Both the position numbers and the translations under genes were made by a program. A DNA stretch of 64,000 nt from Azospirillum sp. B510. Lineage in GTDB: Bacteria; Pseudomonadota; Alphaproteobacteria; Azospirillales; Azospirillaceae. The notes beneath the pieces were generated by a model. That model saw only the letters and a program-made list of their open reading frames with translations. It was not told the DNA's origin and made no database searches. Shown in pieces: positions 48,607-58,058 of this stretch (its first letter is position 1; each line of letters starts with the position of its first letter). Location: NCBI RefSeq assembly GCF_000010725.1, contig NC_013856.1, positions 496,001-560,000 on the forward strand, written 5' to 3'.

Positions 48607-50135
48607 CCGGCCAGGGCGGGGCTCTGGTCGAGCGCGTCGGCCAGGATGTCCAGCATGCGGCGGCAGTCGGCGCGGCCGACCGGGGCGCCCAGGCAGATGC
48701 GCAGGGATTCCGGTGCCGGGCCGCCGGTCAGGAACATGTCGCTGACGGCGGCGGCGATGCCGTGGCCGCGCAGGAATGCCGCGAATTCTCCGCGGGTCCA
48801 GCCCGGCGGCAGGGTGAGCCACAGGTGGAAGGCTTGTCCGTGCGTGGTCAGCGCCGCTGCGGGCAGAAGCTCCCGCGCCATGCGTTGGCGGGCCGACGCC
48901 TCCGCGCGGATGGCGGTCAACAGGGCGTCGGCGGTGCCGTCGGCGATCCATCGGGTGGCGACGGCCGCGGGAATCGGCGGCGTGCCGAGGATCGTCGCCC
49001 GCTGGGCGGCGACCAGCCGCGTCGCCTGCCGCCTGTCCGGCGCCGCGACATAGGCGATGCGCAGGCCCGGTGCCACGCATTTGGCGAGGCCGACGACATG
49101 AAAGGTCATATCGGGCGCCAACGCGGCGATGGGCGGCGGCGCGTCCTGGGGCAGGACGCCATAGATGTCGTCCTCGATGATCGGCAGGGCGTGGCTGCGG
49201 GCGATGGCGGCGATGGCGGCGCGGCGCTCCAGCGGCAGGGTCGCCGTCGTCGGGTTGTGCAGGGTGGGGGTGCAGTAGAGCAGCTTCGGCGCGTGGGCCG
49301 CGACCGTGGCGCTCAAGGCGTCGGGGTCGAGCCCCTCGCAATCCATCGCCACCCCGACCACCCGCAGGCCGAGCTGGCGGGCGATGGCCTTGAAGCCGGG
49401 ATAGGTCAGCGCCTCGGTGCAGACGGTGTCGCCGGGGCGGGTGAGCATGCCCAGCAGGGCCAGAAGGGCGCTCTGGGTGCCGGGGCAGACGACGATCCTG
49501 CCGGTATCGCCCGTGCCGGCATCGCCCCTGCCGGCATCGCCAAGGTCGGGCAGGCGTTTGCCGAGCCAGCGTGCGCCGGCCGCGCGGTCCTCCTCCCCGG
49601 CGGGCAGGCCGGCGCCGGCCTCCGGGTAGCGCAGCAGCGTTTGCGGGTCGAGCCGCCGCATCGCCTCGGCCAATCCCCGCCGCACGCGGTCCAGCAGCTC
49701 CGGCGCGTCCGGCAGGGGCGGCTGGTTCATCGTCATGTCGATGAGCATGGCAGTGGAGACGGCAGCGGGGGCGGTCGGGGAGAGGGCCGGGGGGACCGGG
49801 CCGCCGTCCGGTGGCGCCCCCCGTGCCGGACCGGCTTGCGCGCTGACGAAGCTGCCATGGCCGACCCGGGCGTCGAGCAGGCCACGGCGCCGGGCCTCGC
49901 CGTAGGCGCGGCTGACCGTGGTCAGGTCCAACCCCAGCCGGTCGGCCAGCAGGCGTTGCGGCGGCAGGCGCTGTCCGGCCGCCAGCCGGCCGATGGCGAT
50001 GTCGTCGGCGAGGGCGTCGGCGATGGCGAGATAGACCGGTTTCGCCCGGCCGCTCAGATCCGGCTGCCAGAGGCCGCTGTCCGACGGCTCCGGCTGTCGG
50101 GATTGGTCCTCCGGACCGGATTGTATGGATCCCAT
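48594..50135 (-). CDS. MocR-type GntR regulator with aminotransferase domain
   Basis: 513 residues from the ATG at 50135. GntR winged helix at about 25-100 (PVYLAIADALADDIAIGRLAAGQRLPPQRLLADRLGLDLTTVSRAYGEA in order), then a fold-type I aminotransferase domain with DDIYG and the PLP Lys in VGLAKCVAPGLRIAYV. A low-complexity GDAG/GDTG insertion lies near residue 215. MocR proteins bind PLP and often control amine, amino-acid or vitamin B6 genes. The target here is not shown; TGTATGG repeats lie upstream of neighbouring ccoG. Confidence 0.9.
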   Translation of the reverse strand: MGSIQSGPEDQSRQPEPSDSGLWQPDLSGRAKPVYLAIADALADDIAIGRLAAGQRLPPQRLLADRLGLDLTTVSRAYGEARRRGLLDARVGHGSFVSAQAGPARGAPPDGGPVPPALSPTAPAAVSTAMLIDMTMNQPPLPDAPELLDRVRRGLAEAMRRLDPQTLLRYPEAGAGLPAGEEDRAAGARWLGKRLPDLGDAGRGDAGTGDTGRIVVCPGTQSALLALLGMLTRPGDTVCTEALTYPGFKAIARQLGLRVVGVAMDCEGLDPDALSATVAAHAPKLLYCTPTLHNPTTATLPLERRAAIAAIARSHALPIIEDDIYGVLPQDAPPPIAALAPDMTFHVVGLAKCVAPGLRIAYVAAPDRRQATRLVAAQRATILGTPPIPAAVATRWIADGTADALLTAIRAEASARQRMARELLPAAALTTHGQAFHLWLTLPPGWTRGEFAAFLRGHGIAAAVSDMFLTGGPAPESLRICLGAPVGRADCRRMLDILADALDQSPALAGIVI

Positions 50136-50232
50136 GGTCATTCCCTTGCCCGCGCGCCGCGCCGCCGCCGGCATCATATGCGCGTTCGCCGGCCGGTGCC
50201 GCAAGCGTCCAGCACGGCCATGCCCGGCGGCG

Positions 50233-51756
50233 TCACGGGGCGAGGAAGACGCTGTCATGCCGGGCCGGCTGGCCGGCTCCGGCGTCGGGGGCCAGCATGA
50301 CGACCACCGGGGTGGAGGAGGCCGGCAGAGCCGTCCGCGGGACGCGGACCTGGATGCGGTAGGTCTCCACCGCGTTGGCGCGGGCGGACAGTGACAACGC
50401 CCCGCTCTCCGTCCCCTCGCCGGACAGGCTGAGGCTGGCCTGCGGCAGGCCGGCGATGGTGAGGCGATACTGCCGCTCGGTCAGCGACATGTTGGCGATC
50501 TTGATGGTGTAGGCGTTCTGGATGCGCCCGTCGCTGAGCGTCACGAACAGCGGCGCCCGGTCGCGCAGCACGGCGACGTCGTTGCTGGGCTTCAGCGCCA
50601 GCGCGATGGCCATCACCCCGCCGACCACCACCAGCATCAGCCCGTAGACGATGGTGCGCGGCCGGATCAGACGATAGCGGGGCGGTGGCGGGGCGGCCGT
50701 CGCCATTTGTGTGGCCGCCTGGGCTGTCGCGGCGGCCTTGGCCGCTTGGGCGGTCAAGGTGTCGAAGCGGATCAGGTCGCCCGGCCGGCCGATGCGCGCC
50801 ATCACGTCGTTGCAGGCGTCCACGCACAGGCCGCAGCCGATGCATTCCATCTGGATGCCGTCGCGGATGTCGATGCCGGTCGGGCAGACCTGGACGCAGT
50901 GCCCGCAGTCGATGCAGTCGCCCAGCCCCTGGTGGGTGCGGGTGTCCCAGCCCTCGCTCTTGCGCAGCGGCGCGCGGCCCTCGCCCCGCCACTCCTGATA
51001 GGTGACGACCATGCTCTCCTCGTCCAGCATGGCGGCCTGGATGCGCGGCCAGGGGCAGACATAGAAGCACATCTGTTCGCGCATGAAGCCGGCCATCGCA
51101 TAGGTGCAGGCGGCGACGAACAGCACCGACCCGGCGGCGAGCGCCGAGGCGTCGAAGCGCAGCAGGTCGATGGCCAGGGTCGGCGCGTCGGTCAGATAGG
51201 CGATGCCGAGGAAGCCGGTGACGATGGAAATCGCCAGCCACGCCCCATGTTTGACGGTCTTCTTCGCCAGCCAGCCGGCGGTCCAGGGATGCCGGTCGAG
51301 CCGGATGCGGTCGCCGCGGTCACCCTCCACCCGCCGTTCGACCCAGACGAACAGGTCGGTCCAAACCGTCTGCGGGCAGGTGAAGCCGCACCAGACCCGC
51401 CCGCCGATGGCGGTGGCCAGGAACAGCCCGATGGCGGCGATGATCATCACCCCGGTGATGTAATAGACATGCTGCGGCCACAACTGAAGAGCGAAGATGT
51501 AGAAGCGCTGGCCACTGAGATCGAACAGCACCGCCTGGTCGGGCAGGCCCGGTCCGCGATCCCAGCGCAGCCAGGGCAGCAGAGCGAACAGCGCCAGCAG
51601 GACCGCGCCCAGCAGCGACTTCACCCGTCGGAACCGTCCGCGCACCGCCTTGGGATGGATCTTGCGGTGGGGCGCATAGGCTGGTGGTGGAGCCGGGGGC
51701 GGGGGGGCCTCGGCATGGTCGGGGCGGCGGGTGATGACGGGAGCATCGCTGGGCAT
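50233..51756 (-). CDS. ccoG: Cytochrome oxidase cbb3 copper-maturation protein CcoG (FixG/RdxA)
   Basis: 507 residues. Membrane helices with metal-binding WCGFTCPQTVW and CFYVCPWPRIQAAM, then two [4Fe-4S] motifs CIDCGHCVQVCPTG and CIGCGLCVDACN, then another helix and a C-terminal Ig-like FixG domain. CcoG reduces Cu2+ for cbb3 oxidase assembly. The usual ccoNOPQ/ccoHIS neighbours are absent, so this copy is alone or separate from the main locus. Confidence 0.94.
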   Translation of the reverse strand: MPSDAPVITRRPDHAEAPPPPAPPPAYAPHRKIHPKAVRGRFRRVKSLLGAVLLALFALLPWLRWDRGPGLPDQAVLFDLSGQRFYIFALQLWPQHVYYITGVMIIAAIGLFLATAIGGRVWCGFTCPQTVWTDLFVWVERRVEGDRGDRIRLDRHPWTAGWLAKKTVKHGAWLAISIVTGFLGIAYLTDAPTLAIDLLRFDASALAAGSVLFVAACTYAMAGFMREQMCFYVCPWPRIQAAMLDEESMVVTYQEWRGEGRAPLRKSEGWDTRTHQGLGDCIDCGHCVQVCPTGIDIRDGIQMECIGCGLCVDACNDVMARIGRPGDLIRFDTLTAQAAKAAATAQAATQMATAAPPPPRYRLIRPRTIVYGLMLVVVGGVMAIALALKPSNDVAVLRDRAPLFVTLSDGRIQNAYTIKIANMSLTERQYRLTIAGLPQASLSLSGEGTESGALSLSARANAVETYRIQVRVPRTALPASSTPVVVMLAPDAGAGQPARHDSVFLAP

Positions 51757-51841
51757 GGGTCACCTGGCAGGAGGGAGGCGGGCGGGCCGCTCCTCCATGT
51801 CCGGCAGGCGTATGGAGCGGCGGTCATCCGGCGATGAGGTT

Positions 51842-51998
51842 TGTATGGGATAAATGTATGGATTACGCAATCTGAATGTATGGCTTCCGGCGAGTAATCC
51901 GGCCCTGTGCGGCAGTTTGACGCAATAATGTACGGATTTCTCGGGTTAGGGAATACATACAATATGATGGGTTGCCGTTGGCTTCCGCCATTGTATGG
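51842..51998. promoter_or_regulatory. Iterated TGTATGG motifs upstream of ccoG
   Basis: TGTATGG at 51842, 51855, 51877 and 51992, and the variant TGTACGG at 51929; a GCGTATGG occurs earlier at 51808. All are on the same strand within 190 bp. Direct repeats are typical MocR/GntR targets. The spacer 51757-52084 holds no gene. Confidence 0.45.
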
Positions 51999-52084
51999 AA
52001 GTGGGCTTGCGGTCGGCGGGTATTGCCGAGGCGGATTCGCGGTGCACATTGCCGTCGACAGGAAACGACGATGCGGCAAGGCAC

Positions 52085-52441
52085 ATGAGCGGAAAGTCGG
52101 GCAAGGGGCTGTCGGGTAAGGGAATGGCGGGCAAGGACAGCCGGAATCCCTGCATCGGCCTCTGCCGATTCGCAGCGAACGGCGCCTGCCTCGGCTGCCA
52201 CCGCACCAAGGCGGAGGTGAAGGGGTGGAAGCGGCTGAGCGACGCGGCGAAGGCGGCGGTCAATCGGCGACTCCGCCAAACTTTGGCTCAGGAAAACGGG
52301 CAGGTCATCCAGAGCGAACAGGGGGAGGCGCCGCCGAAGCGGTTGCGCAAGCTCGACCGCAAGATCGGCAAGCTGGAAGCGAAACTTGCCCTTCTGCGCA
52401 CCGAGCGCGACCGCATGGCGAGGCCCGGCCCGACCGGATAG
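52085..52441 (+). CDS. DUF1289 protein
   Basis: 118 residues from the ATG at 52085. The DUF1289 core NPCIGLCRFAANGACLGCHRTKAEVKGW has its four Cys (CxxxC...CxGC), probably a metal or Fe-S site. A Gly/Lys-rich repeat (SGKSGKGLSGKGMAGK) precedes it and a basic coiled segment (KLDRKIGKLEAKLALLRTERDR) follows. The function of the family is not established. Confidence 0.8.
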   Translation: MSGKSGKGLSGKGMAGKDSRNPCIGLCRFAANGACLGCHRTKAEVKGWKRLSDAAKAAVNRRLRQTLAQENGQVIQSEQGEAPPKRLRKLDRKIGKLEAKLALLRTERDRMARPGPTG

Positions 52442-52466
52442 GCGGAAACGGACGGTTGCGGGGGCC

Positions 52467-52910
52467 CTACAGCCGGGCGCGTGTGCTGCGTGGGGTGTTC
52501 AGCAGAAGGTTGGTCTCGCTGGTGGTGATGCCGGGGATCAGGCGGATGCGGCGCAGCACCCCGTCGAATTCCGGCAGGCTGGCGGCCGACAGCTCGACGA
52601 TCAGATCCCAGCGCCCGTTTGTGCTGTGGATCTCCATGATCTCGGGGAAGCCGCTGAGCGTCCGCACGACGCGGTCGGTGGCCTGCCCCTCCACCTCGAT
52701 CAGCATGATGCCGCGCACCGGCGCCTCCACCGTGTCGGCGCGCAGAATCACGGTGTAGCCGATGATGATGCCGGATCTTTCCAGCCGCTCCATTCGCGAC
52801 CGCACCGTCGCCCGCGACACCCCCAGCTCGATGGCGAGGTCGGAGACGCTGCGCCGGCCGTCATGCCGCAGCAGGGTGATCAACCTCTCATCGAACTGGT
52901 CAATCGTCAT
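52467..52910 (-). CDS. Lrp/AsnC-family regulator
   Basis: 147 residues. N-terminal helix-turn-helix (SVSDLAIELGVSRATVRSRMERLERSGIIIGYTVIL in order) and C-terminal RAM domain (VEGQATDRVVRTLSGFPEI...GRWDLIVEL). It is divergent from the arginase gene (136-bp gap), so it probably controls arginine/ornithine breakdown in response to an amino acid, like PutR/ArgR-type Lrp proteins. Confidence 0.9.
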   Translation of the reverse strand: MTIDQFDERLITLLRHDGRRSVSDLAIELGVSRATVRSRMERLERSGIIIGYTVILRADTVEAPVRGIMLIEVEGQATDRVVRTLSGFPEIMEIHSTNGRWDLIVELSAASLPEFDGVLRRIRLIPGITTSETNLLLNTPRSTRARL

Positions 52911-53046
52911 CGGTCCCGGTCATCCGCCATTCCGGCAAGCCTTACTGTTCGATTTGATAAGCTGAATGGCCGCTTCTGTCAAATTGCCCTGTCCGTTCCG
53001 CCGCCATTCCATGGTCTTCTGTCGGTGGGAACAGGGAAGAGACCGA

Positions 53047-54000
53047 ATGATGTCCTACCATAAGACCAAGACGAAGCAATGCCGGCTGGTCGGCGTGCCG
53101 GTGCAGGATGGCGCGGGGCGGCTTGGCTGCGAGATGGGGCCCAGCGCCTACCGCACCGCCGGCATCGCGCGGGCGCTGTCGGACCTCGGCCACGGCGTGA
53201 CCGACCTCGGCAATATCACCCCGCTGCCGCAGCGGCCGATGGCGCATGGCAACGCCGCGCTGAAGTTCCTTCCGGAGGTGGCGGGCTGGACCGCCGCCCT
53301 GTCCAAGGTGGCCTATGAGGCGAGCGCCGGGCGGGACGCCATGCCGATCTTCCTGGGTGGCGACCACAGCCTTGCCGCCGGCACCCTGACCGGGCTGGCG
53401 CGGCGGGCCGCCGGGATGGGGCGCCCGCTGTTCGTGCTGTGGCTGGACGCCCATCCGGACTTCCACACGCTGGAAACGTCTGAGAGCGGCAATCTGCATG
53501 GCGTGCCGATGGCCTATGCCACCGGGCGCGCCGGTTTCGACGGCTATTTCCCACCGCCGCCGGGCCTGCTTGATCCCGCCAATGTCTGCATGATGGGCAT
53601 CCGCAGCGTCGATCCGGCCGAGCGGCGGGCGCTGGAGACTTCGGGCATCGCCATCCATGACATGCGCAAGATCGACGAGCATGGCATCGTCGCCCTGCTG
53701 CGCCCGTTCCTGGAGCGGGTGGCGGCGGCGGACGGGCTGCTGCATGTCAGCCTGGATGTCGATTTCCTCGATCCCGGCATAGCACCCGGCGTCGGCACCA
53801 CGGTTCCCGGCGGCGCCACCTTCCGCGAGGCGCATCTGGTCATGGAGATGCTGCACGACAGCGGTCTGGTCAGCAGCGTCGATCTGGTGGAACTGAACCC
53901 CTTCCTCGACGAACGCGGGCGGACCGCGATCTTGATGGTGGAACTGCTGGCGAGCCTGATGGGGCGCCGCGTTCTCGATTACCCGACCCGCAGCTTTTGA
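53047..54000 (+). CDS. rocF: Arginase
   Basis: 317 residues. It hydrolyses arginine to ornithine and urea with two Mn ions. Metal ligands: GGDHSLAAG (His), WLDAHPDFHT (Asp-x-His-x-Asp) and SLDVDFLDPGIAPGVGT (Asp-x-Asp). GNLHGVPMA is the substrate-loop signature. ATG at 53047 after GGGAAGAG. It is followed 19 bp later by ornithine cyclodeaminase, which uses its product. The manganese need links in principle to mntH. Confidence 0.94.
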   Translation: MMSYHKTKTKQCRLVGVPVQDGAGRLGCEMGPSAYRTAGIARALSDLGHGVTDLGNITPLPQRPMAHGNAALKFLPEVAGWTAALSKVAYEASAGRDAMPIFLGGDHSLAAGTLTGLARRAAGMGRPLFVLWLDAHPDFHTLETSESGNLHGVPMAYATGRAGFDGYFPPPPGLLDPANVCMMGIRSVDPAERRALETSGIAIHDMRKIDEHGIVALLRPFLERVAAADGLLHVSLDVDFLDPGIAPGVGTTVPGGATFREAHLVMEMLHDSGLVSSVDLVELNPFLDERGRTAILMVELLASLMGRRVLDYPTRSF

Positions 54001-54019
54001 GCGACTGGAGCATTCGGCC

Positions 54020-55084
54020 ATGATCCCGAACCTGAACCTCGTGCCCTTCGTCAGTGTCGATCATATGATGAAGCTGGTGCTGCACATCGGCGTGGAGCGC
54101 TTCCTGACCGAGCTTTCCGCTTATGTCGAGGAGGATTTCCGCCGCTGGGAGAGCTTCGACAAGACGCCGCGCGTGGCCTCCCACAGCGCCGACGGCGTGA
54201 TCGAGCTGATGCCGACCAGCGATGGCCGCACCTATGGCTTCAAATATGTCAATGGCCATCCGAAGAACACGCGGGAGGGCCGGCAGACCGTCACCGCCTT
54301 CGGCGTGCTGGCCGATGTCGGCACCGGCTATCCGCTGCTGATGACGGAGATGACCATCCTGACGGCGCTGCGCACCGCCGCCACCTCGGCCGTCGCGGCG
54401 AAGCATCTGGCGCCGAAGGATGCCACCTGCATGGCGATCATCGGCAACGGGGCGCAGGCGGAATTCCAGGCGCTCGCCTTCAAGGCGCTGCTGGGCATAG
54501 CCAAGCTGCGGCTCTATGACATCGACCCGGCCGCCACCCGCAAATGCCTGCGCAACCTGCGCGGCCTGGGCTTCGAGATCACCGCCTGCGGCTCGACCGA
54601 GGAGGCGGTGGAGGGCGCGCAAATCATCACCACGGTCACCGCCGACAAGCAATACGCCACCATCCTGACCGACAACATGGTCGGCGCCGGTGTGCACATC
54701 AACGCGGTCGGTGGTGATTGCCCCGGCAAGACGGAGCTGCACCGCGACATCCTGCTGCGCTCCGACATCTTCGTCGAATATCCGCCGCAGACCCGGATCG
54801 AGGGTGAGATCCAGCAGTTGCCCGCCGATCACCCGGTGACGGAGCTTTGGAGGGTGATGACCGGTCAGGCGACCGGCCGGCGCGACGCGCGGCGGATCAC
54901 GCTGTTCGATTCGGTGGGATTCGCGACGGAGGATTTCTCCGCCCTGCGCTATGTCCGCGACAAGGTGGCGGGCACGGGATTCTATGAGACTTTGGACATG
55001 CTGGCCGATCCGGACGAGCCGCGCGACCTGTTCGGCATGATCCTGCGGGCGGCGAAGCCGGCTCCGGTCGGCGCGATGGCTTGA
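54020..55084 (+). CDS. ocd: Ornithine cyclodeaminase
   Basis: 354 residues. It converts ornithine to proline and ammonia with NAD+. Family pieces: RTYGFKYVNGHPKNTREG (substrate binding), MTILTALRTAATSAVAAKHLAP, MAIIGNGAQAEFQALAFKALLGI (Rossmann GxGxQA), INAVGGDCPGKTELH (catalytic Asp) and LFDSVGFATEDFSAL. The pair with arginase makes arginine a nitrogen and carbon source via proline. Confidence 0.95.
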   Translation: MIPNLNLVPFVSVDHMMKLVLHIGVERFLTELSAYVEEDFRRWESFDKTPRVASHSADGVIELMPTSDGRTYGFKYVNGHPKNTREGRQTVTAFGVLADVGTGYPLLMTEMTILTALRTAATSAVAAKHLAPKDATCMAIIGNGAQAEFQALAFKALLGIAKLRLYDIDPAATRKCLRNLRGLGFEITACGSTEEAVEGAQIITTVTADKQYATILTDNMVGAGVHINAVGGDCPGKTELHRDILLRSDIFVEYPPQTRIEGEIQQLPADHPVTELWRVMTGQATGRRDARRITLFDSVGFATEDFSALRYVRDKVAGTGFYETLDMLADPDEPRDLFGMILRAAKPAPVGAMA

Positions 55085-55090
55085 AAATCG

Positions 55091-55228
55091 CCCTCTCTCG
55101 GGGCGGGAGAGGGGCTTATCCCAACGGCTTTTGATCCTGACAGGTCAGGATCAAAAGCTTCGGCGGCATGGGCCGCCGCCGCGCCAGTCGGCGCGGATAC
55201 CAGCGGTCATTATCAATGACCGCTGGTA
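55091..55228. repeat. Array of consecutive hairpins between convergent genes
   Basis: Five inverted repeats fill the gap: CCCTCTC-type (55091-55113); a perfect 15-bp arm pair at 55127-55141 and 55144-55158 with a 2-bp centre (core TTTTGATCCTGAC); GGCGGC-type stem near 55162-55178; CCGCGCC-N4-GGCGCGG near 55179-55196; and 13-bp arms at 55198-55210 and 55216-55228. The last ends exactly at the antiporter stop codon. It probably acts as a two-way terminator, but the density is unusual. Confidence 0.8.
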
Positions 55229-56827
55229 TTATCCCTCGCCCTCCGCCAGCGCCTGCTCCGCGCTCAGCTCCTCCAAATCCAGCTCCGCCTCCAGCCGGTG
55301 GAGCACCGTGTCGTGGATGCGGCCGCCACGGTGCAGCCCCAGGATCTCGGCACGGGCGGCGCGGTTGGCGGCCAGTACCGCGGCGAAATGCTCGCGCCGG
55401 TCCTCCGCCAGCATGCCTTCGCTCTCGTGGAACCGCTCGGCCATGGTGGCGCGGTGGTTGTATTGTTCGAGCAGGCGGGGATGGCGCTGGCGCCCGTCCT
55501 CCGCGTGCGAGCGGCCGCGCACCGCCGCCAGCGCCGCGCGGGCCATGCGGATGCGGGCTTCCGATTCCGACAGGGTCGGCTGCCGTTCCAACGTGAAGCC
55601 GCCCAGCCGCATCATGCGGATCAGCGGGGCCAGCGTCGTCGCCTGCACCAGGATCGACACCAGGATCACCGCCCAGGTGGTCGCCAGGATGATGTCGCGG
55701 CCGGGGAACTCCGCCGGCACCGACAGGGCGACGGCGAGGCTGACCACGCCGCGGATCGCCGCCCAGCCCATGATCGTCGGCACCGCCACCGACGGGTAGG
55801 GATCGCGCCGCCGCAAGGCCGGAAACAGGAAGCGGGGCACATAGGTCGAGGGGAAGAGCCAGGCGAAGCGGGACAGCACCATCGCCAGGGTGACGGCGGC
55901 GATCATCGGCAAGAGGTCGGTCAGGCCGCCCCCGGCCGCCTCCAGCCGGCCCAGCACGCCGCGCAGCGACAGGCCGATGATGATGAAGACCATCGACTCC
56001 ATCAGGAAGACCGCCACCGACCACACCGCGTTGGCATGGGTGCGGATCTGGGCGGTGAACAGGTCGTGCTGGCGCCGGCCCATCACCAGCCCGCAGCCGA
56101 CGGTGGCGAGCACGCCCGACACCTCCAGCGCCTCGCCGCCGAGATAGCTGCCCCAGGCGGCGAGGAAGCCGCCGACGATGCTGAGCGGCACGTCGCGCAG
56201 ACGGCCGAGAGCCAAGGCGGCGATGTGCCCGAACACCACCCCGGCGACCACCCCGCCGACGGCGAGCCACAGGAATTCCAGCGACGCGTGGCCGGCATTG
56301 AAGCTGCCGGTCATGCCGGCGGCGATGGCGATGCGGAACAGCACCAGCCCGGTGGCGTCGTTCACCAGGCTTTCGCCTTCCAGCAGGGTGACGATGCGCG
56401 GCGGCAGCGGCAGCCCCTTCAGCGCCGCCTTGGCCGCCACCGCGTCGGGCGGCGACAGGATGGCGCCGAGCGTGAAGCAGGCCGCCCAGGGCAGCGACGG
56501 CATCACCAGATGGGCGGCCACCCCGACCGCCAGCGTGGTGAAGGCGACCGCCCCCACGGCCAGTTGCAGGATGATGCGCAGGTTGGCGCGGAAGTCGCTC
56601 CACACCGTGAAATAGGCGCTGGCGAACAGCAGCGGCGGCAGGAACAGCAGCAGCGTCAGGTCGGGATCCGGCGTGATCTCCGGCAGGCCGGGAATGAGCG
56701 CGAGTGCTACGCCACCCACCACCAGAACGGCCGACGGCGGCATGCGCAGGCGCTTGGCCGCCAGCTCCAGCATGATGATCGCCGCCATCAGGCCAAGGAC
56801 GAGTTCGAACTGACCGGATGGCGACAT
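55229..56827 (-). CDS. Monovalent cation/H+ antiporter, CPA1 (NhaP) family
   Basis: 532 residues. About 12 membrane helices with the CPA1 signatures PPLLFASAYFTVW, ILSPPDAVAAKAAL and EGESLVNDATGLVLFRIA (ND motif in the ion site), and GWAAIRGVVSLAVALS. A hydrophilic C-terminal domain of about 110 residues follows. It exchanges Na+ or K+ for H+ across the inner membrane. Likely the first gene transcribed after DUF1275 upstream (43-bp gap). Confidence 0.92.
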   Translation of the reverse strand: MSPSGQFELVLGLMAAIIMLELAAKRLRMPPSAVLVVGGVALALIPGLPEITPDPDLTLLLFLPPLLFASAYFTVWSDFRANLRIILQLAVGAVAFTTLAVGVAAHLVMPSLPWAACFTLGAILSPPDAVAAKAALKGLPLPPRIVTLLEGESLVNDATGLVLFRIAIAAGMTGSFNAGHASLEFLWLAVGGVVAGVVFGHIAALALGRLRDVPLSIVGGFLAAWGSYLGGEALEVSGVLATVGCGLVMGRRQHDLFTAQIRTHANAVWSVAVFLMESMVFIIIGLSLRGVLGRLEAAGGGLTDLLPMIAAVTLAMVLSRFAWLFPSTYVPRFLFPALRRRDPYPSVAVPTIMGWAAIRGVVSLAVALSVPAEFPGRDIILATTWAVILVSILVQATTLAPLIRMMRLGGFTLERQPTLSESEARIRMARAALAAVRGRSHAEDGRQRHPRLLEQYNHRATMAERFHESEGMLAEDRREHFAAVLAANRAARAEILGLHRGGRIHDTVLHRLEAELDLEELSAEQALAEGEG

Positions 56828-56869
56828 GCTGCGGGTCCGCTGTTCCGTTGATGGGCGGGAGAATGGATA

Positions 56870-57571
56870 TCAGGCGGCTGTCTGCGTCGCCACGGCGGGA
56901 TGCAGCGCGCTGGCGGCGGTGCCGACCAGCCCCAGCGCCCCGGCCAGCAGCAGCGGCGCCGCCAGCCCGCTGTTGCTGACCAGGGTGGCGCCGATGGCGG
57001 CGCCGACGAAGATCGCGACCACGCTGCCGACGCGGCGCCCCCAGTTGGTGTCGGCCCCGCCGGCCAGCCGCGAATCCGCCGCCAGCCCGGTCAGCGTCAG
57101 GGTCAGCACCGTGGTGGTCAGGTCGGGCACCTTCAACTGGCGGATCGTCGCGTTGCGGAAGCCCATCGCCAGCGCGGTCAGCAGGATGATGCCGTAGAAG
57201 CTGGCCGGCGAAACCCCGCCATCCTGGCGCAGCCACGCGAGCCCGGCGGCGGCCCACAGCAGCCCGGCCTCGATGGCGGCGGCGCTGAGCAGCCAGCGGC
57301 GCAGCGGGCGGCCGGCATGCGCCTTGCCGGTGCGCCCGGCGATCAGGGCGCCGACGAGAAAGGCGCAGATCGCCGTCAGATAGGGAGCGATGTCGAAACC
57401 CGGCCTGCCGGCGGCGGCGAAACCGAGAAAAACGATGTTGCCGGTCATGTTGGCGGTGAAGACCTTGTCCAACCCCAGCACGCTGGTGGCGTCAACCAGC
57501 CCGGTCGTCACCGACAGCAGCATCAGCAGCCAGGGCAGGGGAGCCGGGACGGGGGAGGCGGGCGGGGCCAT
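56870..57571 (-). CDS. DUF1275 (YoaK-like) membrane protein
   Basis: 233 residues, six hydrophobic helices. Family pieces: VTTGLVDATSVLGLDKVFTANMTGNIVFLGFA near the start and ALAMGFRNATIRQLKVPDLTTTVLTLTLTGLA. The function is unknown. It lies between DoxX and the antiporter on the same strand. Confidence 0.88.
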   Translation of the reverse strand: MAPPASPVPAPLPWLLMLLSVTTGLVDATSVLGLDKVFTANMTGNIVFLGFAAAGRPGFDIAPYLTAICAFLVGALIAGRTGKAHAGRPLRRWLLSAAAIEAGLLWAAAGLAWLRQDGGVSPASFYGIILLTALAMGFRNATIRQLKVPDLTTTVLTLTLTGLAADSRLAGGADTNWGRRVGSVVAIFVGAAIGATLVSNSGLAAPLLLAGALGLVGTAASALHPAVATQTAA

Positions 57572-57585
57572 CGGGCTTATCCTGT

Positions 57586-58026
57586 TCAGCGGCCGAGGCG
57601 GCGGCGCATCCGCGAGATGATCGCGGCCAGCGCGAAGCCGCCGACCAGCCCGATATGCTCGAAAAAGGCGTTGGTGGCCATGAAGCGCTCCGGTCCCGCC
57701 ATCGTCCAGAAATCATTGGCGATCAGCGCCGCCAGAACGGTGAAGACGGCGAGCGCGCCGGCGCCGAGCCACAGCGCACGGTCCAGCAGGATCAAGAGCG
57801 GGCCGACCAGCTCGACCAGGATGGTCAGGGCCGCCCACAGGGCCGGCGGGGTCAGGCCGAAATGCGCCTGCTCGGCGACGGCGCCCGGCCAGTCGGTGAG
57901 CTTCACCAAACCGCCCAGCAGATAGGCCCCGACCAGCGCCAGCCGGGCCAGGAACCAGGTGCCGTCCCAATCGAGGATGCGGTCGACGATATGTTCCGCC
58001 GGGCGTTCGAGGTCGCGGATGGTCAT
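57586..58026 (-). CDS. DoxX-family membrane protein
   Basis: 146 residues from the ATG at 58026. Four hydrophobic helices; pattern RLALVGAYLLGGLVKLTDWPGAV and LVELVGPLLILLDRALWLGAGAL, NAFFEHIGLVGGFALA fits DoxX/DUF6041-type proteins. Some members respond to oxidative or thiol stress. 14 bp before the DUF1275 gene. Confidence 0.8.
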   Translation of the reverse strand: MTIRDLERPAEHIVDRILDWDGTWFLARLALVGAYLLGGLVKLTDWPGAVAEQAHFGLTPPALWAALTILVELVGPLLILLDRALWLGAGALAVFTVLAALIANDFWTMAGPERFMATNAFFEHIGLVGGFALAAIISRMRRRLGR

Positions 58027-58058
58027 GGCGAAGGTGTTCCGGTTTGGGGGGAAAGCCT

